Below are positions 26,286 through 34,150 of a stretch of 64,000 nucleotides of DNA, piece after piece. How positions within the stretch are numbered: position 1 is the first letter of the stretch; each line of letters starts with the position of its first letter. A program made the position numbers and the translations under genes. Under the pieces are notes generated by a model. The model was given only the letters and a program-made list of their open reading frames with translations. It searched no databases and was not told where the DNA came from. This stretch comes from Lentisphaerae bacterium GWF2_49_21 (GTDB taxonomy: Bacteria > Verrucomicrobiota > Lentisphaeria > Victivallales > GWF2-50-93), in contig MHBH01000036.1 of the NCBI GenBank assembly GCA_001804805.1, forward strand, positions 1-64,000, in the 5' to 3' direction.

Positions 26286-27111
26286 TTGTTTTTACTCCTT
26301 TTTTGCTTTTTGACCCTTTTACCTTCTTAAACTATTGTCAATTGTATCAAAAATTAAATTCAAAAGCAAGAGGTAAACACATAAAATCCAGAAAAAAATC
26401 GATTTTTTTTCGATTAGTCCCATTTGGAGGGTCGTTTTTAAAGGGATAAATTATTCATAAAACCATGAAAGCAAAGATGATGGCATTATGCAAGGGGCAT
26501 TCAGGATAAAGACAGGAACAATTGTTATAATAAGAAATATTTGAAGGGATCTGATTTATATGGGGTAATTGAGGTGCAAATGTGTACATTGCAAAGCGCG
26601 TGTTATGTATAACCGCTTTATTGTAAGGATGATAGGCAAAGGCAGGGCACTTTTTCTTGTTTCCATAATCGGTTCTGTACTGCGTGATAGGATACTTGCA
26701 TTAAATATGGTTATCGCTTTGTATCTCATTGCCTATTAATTCGATATGGTGTGCAAGGTGAGAATTCTTCACGGGTCATATGTTTTGCTTTAGCATACAT
26801 GTATTTATTGGGTTTCCTTAAGCTATGGATTTTAAAGCAAGCATATAGAGGTAATTTCAAAAATGCCTCTATTGAGCTGATTTCTAAAGTTGGAGTGCGC
26901 TGCTTTAGCGTGTGTAACCTGTTGAATACCAAGACACGCTGAAGCTGTGAACTCCAACAAGCGTTTTTTTCCCACAACAACCGCTTCTCGTATTTTTGAA
27001 ATCAGCTCTATAATTCAGAATCTTTCCAAATGCCGTGAATGAGAGATCGAATAATTTTGACATATGCGAAAAGGACAATAGAATATACATTCAAAAACAA
27101 AATGGGCGGAC
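26286..27111. other. Long AT-rich intergenic region without a gene
   Basis: 825 bp between the divergent pseudopilin and a GT-C gene. Small track ORFs here (26726-26980, 26751-26942, 26905-27090) have no family features, no good ribosome-binding sites, and overlap repeats. An AATCGA-T-run-TCGATT palindrome lies near 26400, and the right third is filled by a compound palindromic element (26845-27008). The left part should contain the pseudopilin promoter; no convincing -35/-10 pair was picked. Confidence 0.6.
26845..27008. repeat. Compound palindromic element with GTTGGAGT copy 2 at its core
   Basis: From outside in there is a hairpin ATAGAGG/CCTCTAT (26845-26872), then GAGCTGATTTC (26874-26884) with its exact inverse at 26998-27008, then the 70-bp palindrome GTTGGAGTGCGC...GAACTCCAAC (26889-26958), inverse in orientation to the copy at 8072-8140. 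Conserved parts of the core are both ends, AATACCAAGACA and GCTNAAGC-type arms. Confidence 0.7.
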
Positions 27112-28722
27112 ATGATTGAAAATCTGTGGAAAAAAGTCCAGTCAGCTTCTTTTATAGGTATACCTCTGCTGATCCTGTATTTTATAATCAGGACTTTCTC
27201 CCAGTTCGAGTATTTCTGCCTTACTGCCGACCAGTGCTCCTTTCTCAGTGTTGCGAGGACTTTCCCGTTCCATAAGCTTTATAACAACGAATTGTTCCTG
27301 ATACATCCTCCACTATACGGATTCGTTGTCGGAATATTGTCTTATATCATGCCTCTCTTCGACGCAGGCCTTGCAGTTAGTATCCTTTTCGGAATCCTTA
27401 ACTTCCTGCTCCTGAGGAAAATGACGAAGATGTTCTCCCTGAATGCGGCAGGCACCATGGTGGCGCTCTTATACTTGACATTGAATGTTACTTCAATATC
27501 CATGGAAAGCCAGGTGAGCAGGATCAGCATACTTGTCTTCTTCATGGGGATGGCGATTTGTTCCTTCCATGAATACATATTGACACGGGAGCGCAAGTTC
27601 CTATACAGGACCTGCCTGTTCAATGCCCTTTCCCTCTTATGTTCCGACCAGGCGCTGCTCCTGTTGTTGGCACAGGCCATACAATTCCTGATGTATGCAG
27701 ATTTGCAAAGGATGTGGAAGGAATTCGCCAAGATCATGGCGGTCAGCATCCTGGCATACAGCATCTGGCCGTTAATCCGTATCTATATCTATCTGACCAA
27801 TTCCGACTATCCCGCGGGCATCGATGGAACCATTGAGTTTTTCTCCGGGTTCAACCTGTTGGAAGTCCTTCAGCCTAATAATCTACCGATGACAAAATAT
27901 TACCGTTCATTTTATACGAGTACCTCGTTTTCCATCAGCAGCTTAAATCTCGACAAATCCCTGCTTGTGCCAGCCACGCTGGTCTTCATTCCTAGGGGAA
28001 TGGCTCTCTTCATTATTGGAATTTTAATGCTGAGCGCTGTCACACTCGGAATCCTCAAGAAGGATAAATCGGTGCTTCTTCTAGCATTACTGAGCGTAAT
28101 TCTTCTGATGCCCTGTATTTTTGGAATGTATTTCTGGTACGGGCTTCCTTTCATAGTGCCATTTTCACTTCTCCTGGGAAAGGCGGTGCATTTCCTGACA
28201 GAAAGATTCAATTTGAACAGCAGGGTCATGCTGGCTTCTGAAATAGCGATCGTTGTATTGCTCTCAGGATCATGGCTTTCCAGCTACAATCCTGCTAAAG
28301 TAAACACGGTCTTCAGGCCAGCCGGGGGAAAGAACTTCCTGTTTACTCGGAAACCTGTTGCACGGGGGCAGTCCACGATTAAAAATCTTCCTGAAGGTAA
28401 GGACATATGCTTTATCGCCCCAATTGGACTGGTAAACGAGTCCATCTATCTTTCTGGCAGGAAATTCATTGCTCTTCCCTACTATTACGAACTGCTGGAT
28501 GTCATAATAAGGAGATATGATGTGAAATATGTCTGGTTTTCCAGTGAACAGCTCCTGCGATTTACAGATGAAAAAGGAAATTTTATTTCAGGCAGGGATG
28601 TAATCCGGAAAATTATTTCCAATCCGGAGAAATTCGAAAAGGTCGGCGAATGGCTGGATCCATATCCCGACTGCTACCAGCCTGAAACCTTCTTCCTGTA
28701 TCGGGTGAAATCCGAACAGTAG
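27112..28722 (+). CDS. GT39-like polytopic membrane protein
   Basis: 536 aa with about ten to twelve membrane segments followed by a soluble tail of about 120 aa. The first external loop contains LTADQCSFLSVARTF and LIHPPLYGFVVGILSY; the acidic residue and the HPPLYG motif are typical of GT39/ArnT-like enzymes that use polyprenyl-phosphate sugars. Start MIENLWKK follows GGGCGG. It stands alone, convergent with mtnP. The substrate cannot be read from the sequence. Confidence 0.65.
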   Translation: MIENLWKKVQSASFIGIPLLILYFIIRTFSQFEYFCLTADQCSFLSVARTFPFHKLYNNELFLIHPPLYGFVVGILSYIMPLFDAGLAVSILFGILNFLLLRKMTKMFSLNAAGTMVALLYLTLNVTSISMESQVSRISILVFFMGMAICSFHEYILTRERKFLYRTCLFNALSLLCSDQALLLLLAQAIQFLMYADLQRMWKEFAKIMAVSILAYSIWPLIRIYIYLTNSDYPAGIDGTIEFFSGFNLLEVLQPNNLPMTKYYRSFYTSTSFSISSLNLDKSLLVPATLVFIPRGMALFIIGILMLSAVTLGILKKDKSVLLLALLSVILLMPCIFGMYFWYGLPFIVPFSLLLGKAVHFLTERFNLNSRVMLASEIAIVVLLSGSWLSSYNPAKVNTVFRPAGGKNFLFTRKPVARGQSTIKNLPEGKDICFIAPIGLVNESIYLSGRKFIALPYYYELLDVIIRRYDVKYVWFSSEQLLRFTDEKGNFISGRDVIRKIISNPEKFEKVGEWLDPYPDCYQPETFFLYRVKSEQ

Positions 28723-28734
28723 ATAGTCGAAAGA

Positions 28735-29625
28735 TCACTTGATATATTTGCCGATAATTGGCTTCAGATCCCTTTTGAGTTTCTCAGGAATGGTGTCCTT
28801 ATTGGTTATGATCGCCATTGAAAGGGCGGAACCGCATGCGCATTTGCCCTTCAGCATGTTTCTTAGCGTGGGGATCTTCAGTATTATCATCTTGGCTATG
28901 CTGGAGTTCGCGATCAGGTTCTGTATGATCATATCAACCGTCACGTGATCGTGATCCGGATGCCAGCAGTCATAGTCGGTCACCATCGCAAGTGTACAAT
29001 AGCATATTTCAGCCTCGCGTGAAAGCTTTGCCTCTCCGAGGTTGGTCATTCCAATCACATCCATGCCCCAGGACCTGTAGACTTCTGATTCTGCTTTTGT
29101 GGAAAAGGCCGGTCCTTCCATGTTGAGATAGGTTCCACCCTTGTGCACCTCGGGGGCGTTTTTCTTGGAACCATGGATTTCCTTCACAGATACCGATGCC
29201 GCCTTGAACGCAAGTTCTTTGAGTTCAGGGCATACCGGATGGGCCATTGAAATATGAGCGGCTATCCCGTTACCAAAGAAAGTATGCTCAAGCCCTTTCT
29301 TAGTCCTGTCGAAATACTGGTCTACAACAACGATGTCCCTTGGCCTGTATTTTGCCTGAAGGCTTCCCACGGCGGAAATACTGATTATGTGAGTCACACC
29401 AAGTTTCTTCATCGCGAAGATGTTCGCCCTGTGGTTGAGTTCACCGGGGAGTATTCTGTGCCCTTTGCCATGACGCGGTAGGAATACGAAGTCGAGTCCG
29501 CTGATTGTTCCTGTCGTAAACTTGTCCGATGGAGCTCCGAACGGAGTCTCCACAGATATCTCCTTGAGGTTCCCTATATTGCCTGCATCATAAACACCGC
29601 TTCCGCCTATAATTCCGAGTTTCAT
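28735..29625 (-). CDS. mtnP: S-methyl-5'-thioadenosine phosphorylase
   Basis: Phosphorolysis of methylthioadenosine to adenine and methylthioribose-1-phosphate. The true protein is 296 aa from MKLGIIGGSGVYD; the track ORF adds 52 unlikely residues, and AAAGGA stands before the ATG at 29625. Motifs include the phosphate loop GGSG, LPRHGKGH, SAVGSLQ (MTAP-type rather than PNP-type), NMEGPAFSTKAES and MVTDYDCWH. It is divergent from a class II aldolase gene, which suggests the DHAP shunt version of MTA/5'-deoxyadenosine salvage; mtnA is not in the window. Confidence 0.93.
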   Translation of the reverse strand: MKLGIIGGSGVYDAGNIGNLKEISVETPFGAPSDKFTTGTISGLDFVFLPRHGKGHRILPGELNHRANIFAMKKLGVTHIISISAVGSLQAKYRPRDIVVVDQYFDRTKKGLEHTFFGNGIAAHISMAHPVCPELKELAFKAASVSVKEIHGSKKNAPEVHKGGTYLNMEGPAFSTKAESEVYRSWGMDVIGMTNLGEAKLSREAEICYCTLAMVTDYDCWHPDHDHVTVDMIIQNLIANSSIAKMIILKIPTLRNMLKGKCACGSALSMAIITNKDTIPEKLKRDLKPIIGKYIK

Positions 29626-29761
29626 GCAATTATCCTTTGGGTTAAAGCTGAGATTGTAATTCGCTGAGAACCGCCAATTATTAGAGGTGCCCTTTATTAT
29701 TCTATCCCCCAAATGTATATTCTTCAAACACGACATATAACCATGTAAAGAAAGTTGAAAT

Positions 29762-30397
29762 ATGAAAATAAACGAATACAAGGAGGATATCGCCTATTTC
29801 ATGAGGCGGTTGTACCAGCAGGGGCTGACGACCACGTCCGGAGGAAATCTTTCAGTCCGTCTGCCTGGAGGTAAAGTTCTTATCACGCCTTCGGGCTCCG
29901 ACAAGGGGCGCATGAAAGGCTCCGAGATAGGAGTAATGGATTTGAACGGGAAAATCCTCTCCAAATTCAAACCGAGCATAGAAAGCTCGATGCACCTTAT
30001 GATCTACAAGGCAAGACCGGACATCAGCGCGATAGTGCATGCACATCCGGTAGTAGCCAGTTCTTTTGCGGCGACAGACGCCGAGATCAACTGCAGGCTT
30101 CTCGCGGAATCCTATGCGATACTTGGAAGACCTGCCTATGCGCCATATCAGCTTATGGGCTCGAAAAACCTCGCAGAAACAGTATCTGAAATTGCGAAAT
30201 CCGCAAACTGCATCATCATGAGGAACCACGGAGTCCTGACCGTCGGGAAATCCCTGCTCGAGGCCTTTGACAGGCTTGAAGTCCTGGAGACCTGCGCGAA
30301 GATGACTTTGATTTCAAATGCATTTTTCAACAAGAGGACAAAGCTCCTCAATGGACGTCACCTTGTAGAAATAGACAAGCTGATGGGCCGTATCTGA
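29762..30397 (+). CDS. Class II aldolase/adducin family protein
   Basis: Zinc-dependent sugar-phosphate aldolase of 211 aa. Seen are the phosphate-binding SGGNLSVR (about 27-34) and TPSGSDKG, the catalytic Glu in ESSMHLMIYK, the zinc ligands in HAHP and a third His in RNHGVLTVG. The family includes fuculose- and 5-deoxyribulose/5-methylthioribulose-1-phosphate aldolases. Position next to mtnP favours the last role, splitting the MTA-derived ketose phosphate into DHAP and an aldehyde. The gene is followed after 17 nt by a TMTC-like gene, probably only by chance of layout. Substrate not proven. Confidence 0.85.
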   Translation: MKINEYKEDIAYFMRRLYQQGLTTTSGGNLSVRLPGGKVLITPSGSDKGRMKGSEIGVMDLNGKILSKFKPSIESSMHLMIYKARPDISAIVHAHPVVASSFAATDAEINCRLLAESYAILGRPAYAPYQLMGSKNLAETVSEIAKSANCIIMRNHGVLTVGKSLLEAFDRLEVLETCAKMTLISNAFFNKRTKLLNGRHLVEIDKLMGRI

Positions 30398-30414
30398 CAA
30401 CGGGCGGATTTCAG

Positions 30415-32070
30415 ATGACATTGTCTCTGCAGAAAATATCCGGAGAGTTCTTCAAGGGCTGGCTTCTGCATTATCTCGTTATCCTGGCCTCTGCCGCACT
30501 GGTCTATTCGCAGATCGTCTCATTTGAATTCACAAACTGGGATGACGACAAGAATATTTCAAAGAATCCCTGCCTCCAGAAACTTACGGTAGAGAATGTG
30601 AAGAGCATCCTTTCACCCGGTGCGATGCCCGGAGAACAGCTCTATATTCCGTTCACTTATCTCAGCTATCTCATGGAATCCACCGTTTTCGGGATGAAAT
30701 CATCCGTGATGCATTTTGACAATCTTCTCCTGCACCTCATCAACGCATTCCTTGTATATTCACTGGCCTTCCTCCTGTTTAAAAACAGGACAGCATCACT
30801 GATATGCGCCCTTCTTTTCACACTGCATCCTCTCCAGGTGGAGGCTGTCGCATGGGCCATGGGCAGGAAAGATCTTCTGATGACAATGTTTTCATTGCTC
30901 TGCCTCCTGAAATTCTCCGATTTCATAAATACTAAATCCAAAAAATCATATATGTTCTCGCTTATCCTGTTTTTTGCAGCTGTCTTTTCAAAGCCCTCCG
31001 CATTCGTCCTGCCTGTCATTCTTCCTGTTCTGAACTGGTATTTCAATGGGAAAACCGACAAGGCTTTTCTTCTGAGGATACTTCCGTTCTTCGTTATGTC
31101 TGTAGTCGCATGTCTTATAAATTCAAAGCTCGACATGAACAATTTCGGCCATGAACTGAAATTTGTCATGTTCCGAGTGGTCTTTATCCCCGCCGTAGCT
31201 GAAGATTGGCTGTCAAGATTGTTTCTCCTGCAAAATCCAGAGGCATATTATTCCTGGTACGATTATTACGACGGTTCCTGCATTACCGTAGGAGGGCTGA
31301 TATTGATTGTGTCGATTTTGGTGGTTACCGCATATGCATTCTATAGGAAGCTTAAAACAATATTTCTGGGAATGTCATTCCTGATAGTCATGTCCATACC
31401 GGCTTCGCTCCTTGTCTCATGGTCATTCAGGGATTTCATAACGGCTGACAGGTACGGATATTTTCCGCTGATTGGGGTGTTTCTCATTGCGGGATCTGTT
31501 ATTTTAATATCCACCTCCAGGATTTACAGGGCTGTATCCTTATGTGCAATTTCTTTTTTTATAATTATTTCCGCCTGGAGGTCTTGCCATCAGGCGGAAA
31601 TCTGGAAGAATTCAGAGACATTGTGGAAATCAGTTGAAAAGTCCCATCCGGACTCGTATTTCGCCCATTACAATCTGGGCAATTACTATTTCAAGAGCAA
31701 ATATGATTTGAAGGCATCTGAATACCATTATAGGAAGGCAAACAGCATCACGCCAGATTCCGATGCGTGGTTCAATACCGGGATAATGTGCGAGCTGACA
31801 AACCGGAAAGATGAGTCGGTGGTCTGTTATGCCCGTGCCGTTGCGCTTAATCCAGAATCACCATACGCCTTGAAGAAATACGCACTGGCCTGCTATGGCA
31901 AAGGGGAGCTTGAAACTGCCCTGAGATGTTTTTTAAGGTTGACCGAACTGACTCCGGATTCTCCCGAAGTCTATTTCTACTGCGGGAAAATATTTGATAT
32001 TAAAGGACAGAAGGAAATGGCTGCCGAAGCATTTGCGCTCTACGAGAAATTGAAAAAACAAAGTAAATAA
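30415..32070 (+). CDS. TMTC-like GT-C membrane protein with TPRs
   Basis: 551 aa: about ten membrane segments, then four TPR units in the C-terminal 150 residues (SYFAHYNLGNYYF, DAWFNTGIMCEL, PYALKKYALACYG, PEVYFYCGKIFD). The first loop carries FTNWDDDKNISKNPCL, the D-D motif of TMTC-type mannosyltransferases, and later HPLQVEAVAWAMGRKDLL, another family hallmark. Eukaryotic TMTC proteins O-mannosylate cadherins using dolichol-phosphate mannose. Two further TMTC-like genes and a DPM1-like gene lie within 7 kb. It ends in a hairpin shared with the convergent gene. Confidence 0.8.
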   Translation: MTLSLQKISGEFFKGWLLHYLVILASAALVYSQIVSFEFTNWDDDKNISKNPCLQKLTVENVKSILSPGAMPGEQLYIPFTYLSYLMESTVFGMKSSVMHFDNLLLHLINAFLVYSLAFLLFKNRTASLICALLFTLHPLQVEAVAWAMGRKDLLMTMFSLLCLLKFSDFINTKSKKSYMFSLILFFAAVFSKPSAFVLPVILPVLNWYFNGKTDKAFLLRILPFFVMSVVACLINSKLDMNNFGHELKFVMFRVVFIPAVAEDWLSRLFLLQNPEAYYSWYDYYDGSCITVGGLILIVSILVVTAYAFYRKLKTIFLGMSFLIVMSIPASLLVSWSFRDFITADRYGYFPLIGVFLIAGSVILISTSRIYRAVSLCAISFFIIISAWRSCHQAEIWKNSETLWKSVEKSHPDSYFAHYNLGNYYFKSKYDLKASEYHYRKANSITPDSDAWFNTGIMCELTNRKDESVVCYARAVALNPESPYALKKYALACYGKGELETALRCFLRLTELTPDSPEVYFYCGKIFDIKGQKEMAAEAFALYEKLKKQSK

Positions 32071-32086
32071 GCATCCGCTTATTTAC
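32063..32086. terminator. Perfect hairpin containing both convergent stop codons
   Basis: GTAAATAAGC-ATCC-GCTTATTTAC is a perfect 10-bp stem. The left TAA ends the plus-strand TMTC-like gene and the mirrored TAA ends the minus-strand GT39 gene. It is a compact bidirectional terminator or stabilising hairpin. Confidence 0.75.
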
Positions 32087-34043
32087 CCAGTGCCTTCTCG
32101 ACGTCCTCATCCTTGAGTTTGAATACAAGAATTGAATTGCCAATATTCGCATCGGGTTCGCGGTTGTGCAGATAAAGGCAGAGCTTTAGGAACCTCAGAT
32201 ATTCATATGTCTTATATTTTTTCAGTTGTTCTTCTGCAAGTTCTGATTTCCTGCTCGTTTCCGGGAAGGATTTTATTTCTGCCGAAAGAGCCTCGAAATA
32301 TTTGTCGTCGGCGTTTTCGAGCTTGAAGCCGGTCTCGTTATAGCAGGTCTCCGCAAGATACACGAACTGGAACATTGTTGCGCTTATGCAGTAGATTCCT
32401 CCATTCAATTCAAATATCTCATCGCTTTTCTGCAGTCGGTATGATGGAAGCATTTTTACCTTCAGTCCATAATAACCGACGTCGGAATTGCTGAAGCATG
32501 AGAAATAAATATCGGATTTCCCGGTATTGTTCTTGTCCAGCCAACTCTTAAGTCCCTTGAGATCCTGTCCCCAGTCGAGTGAGCTGTCCACAAGGTGCCT
32601 GTATCCGTTCTGGGGCCCTCCTGCGATAAGGTTCATGTATGAGATGTAGTTAGGCCAGGCATAGATGCATGCTAGCGCGGTGAGTCCGAGCAGGATCCCG
32701 GCCGTCCATTTTACGAATTTGCGTCCTTCAAGGATTATATAATAAATCCAGCCGCAGATGATGAAAAGCACAGGATAGATTGGCAGAAGATGCCTGTTGC
32801 CGATGTTTGAACGGTTGCTTATCGCGAATATCATGTAAAGGACGATGAAGACGGCAAAGGGGATCAGGTCTCGGAATTTTCCGGACTCGAAGTTTAGCAA
32901 CGGATTGTTGAGCCCCCTGTTCCTGGCATATAATGAAAATGCACAGAGCAGCAGGAGAAGCAGGAAGGGAAAAGGGGTCTTGTAGAAGAATGAGAATATG
33001 AAATAATGCCACCATCCCTCCGGAGCCAGTTCTCCGTCTAGGAACGCATATCTTTTCTGTCCGAACTTCAGGAAGAACGCATATCCGTAGAGATATGCTT
33101 CGGGAAGGATCTTATATTCTTTCACCACCGAGATTACTTTTCCAAAGGAACCATCCTCCTTCAGGAAGGCATTTGTCGACTGGTCGATTGCCATCCTGTC
33201 GGATCCGGATTCATCCTGAACCATCGAATACCTGAATCCGCAGGCGCCCCATATGAAGATCACGATTATAATGGAGTTGACAATTCCAGCGGAAAGCATG
33301 GCTATGAGCTTCTCCTTCTGGGTGCAGAGTTCGCGAAGTCTTCCGAATCCATTAACTAAAAACGGTTTTCTGGAAAACAGTGATACCATGATCATTATGA
33401 GATAGAACGGTATTATTACGGGAGCCGAATGTTTTGTCACAAAAAGCAGACCGAGGATGATCGATGAAAGAATAACGGTTGATGGATTTATTTCGTTGAC
33501 AAGCTTCCATATCGCCCAGACTGCTGCGAGCAGGACAAAAGTGGATATCATATCAGTCGTTGCAAGCCCGCCATGGGCGAGGATTTCCGGCGAAAAGACA
33601 AACAGGAACAGGGAGATCAGTCCGCCGTAATGGCCGAATATGCTTCTTGAAATAAAGTAGATCGAGAGTCCGAACAGCAAAGTCATAGCAATTACCATGA
33701 GCCTTGCCCTGGACAGGATGGATTCGGTGTCATTGCCCGAGCGGAACATAAAATCCCTGGTATTCTCCCACTCATCTACTTCCGAGAAGAAGTTTTTGCC
33801 TTTATAAGGGAATTTCAGATCCATGGTCATCAGGGGCAGGGCTAGCATCGCCTCGGTGAAGAAGCCGCCTTCGGAACACATTTTCAGATCACCGTTCTTC
33901 AGGTAGTTGTAGCCGCCGGTGATATGGAATGGTTCGTCGAAGACTGCTGATTTCCTGAAGGTTGAGCCCATGACCATCGCCACATATATGGCGAGCAGCA
34001 GCGCGACCGTCAGAGCCTCGGTTATGATCCTGTTCCTGGTCAT
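32079..34043 (-). CDS. GT39-type membrane glycosyltransferase, paralogue A
   Basis: 654 aa with about ten to twelve membrane segments and a C-terminal soluble domain of about 170 aa. The first external loop has SAVFDEPFHITGGYNYLKNGDLK, the Asp-Glu-x-x-His pattern of PMT/ArnT-like enzymes. Conserved stretches RHLLPIYPVLFI and GGPQNGYRHLVDSSLDWGQDLK are shared with the next gene, its clear paralogue. The repeated LVDSSLDWGQDL motif belongs to a family of large bacterial GT39 proteins. Donor probably polyprenyl-phosphate sugar; acceptor unknown. Confidence 0.78.
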   Translation of the reverse strand: MTRNRIITEALTVALLLAIYVAMVMGSTFRKSAVFDEPFHITGGYNYLKNGDLKMCSEGGFFTEAMLALPLMTMDLKFPYKGKNFFSEVDEWENTRDFMFRSGNDTESILSRARLMVIAMTLLFGLSIYFISRSIFGHYGGLISLFLFVFSPEILAHGGLATTDMISTFVLLAAVWAIWKLVNEINPSTVILSSIILGLLFVTKHSAPVIIPFYLIMIMVSLFSRKPFLVNGFGRLRELCTQKEKLIAMLSAGIVNSIIIVIFIWGACGFRYSMVQDESGSDRMAIDQSTNAFLKEDGSFGKVISVVKEYKILPEAYLYGYAFFLKFGQKRYAFLDGELAPEGWWHYFIFSFFYKTPFPFLLLLLLCAFSLYARNRGLNNPLLNFESGKFRDLIPFAVFIVLYMIFAISNRSNIGNRHLLPIYPVLFIICGWIYYIILEGRKFVKWTAGILLGLTALACIYAWPNYISYMNLIAGGPQNGYRHLVDSSLDWGQDLKGLKSWLDKNNTGKSDIYFSCFSNSDVGYYGLKVKMLPSYRLQKSDEIFELNGGIYCISATMFQFVYLAETCYNETGFKLENADDKYFEALSAEIKSFPETSRKSELAEEQLKKYKTYEYLRFLKLCLYLHNREPDANIGNSILVFKLKDEDVEKALGK

Positions 34044-34150
34044 TCACACCTTCTGCGATTGTTGTTTGCCCTTATTTTAGCCTCACTCTGCGAATTCCGC
34101 AAACTGGCGGACGTCTGTGCACAGGAAAGGCAGAATTATAAATGTCTCTT

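Noticed and set aside
26726-27090. Small ORFs in the long intergenic region
   Set aside because: No ribosome-binding sites or recognisable domains, and they run through palindromic repeats.
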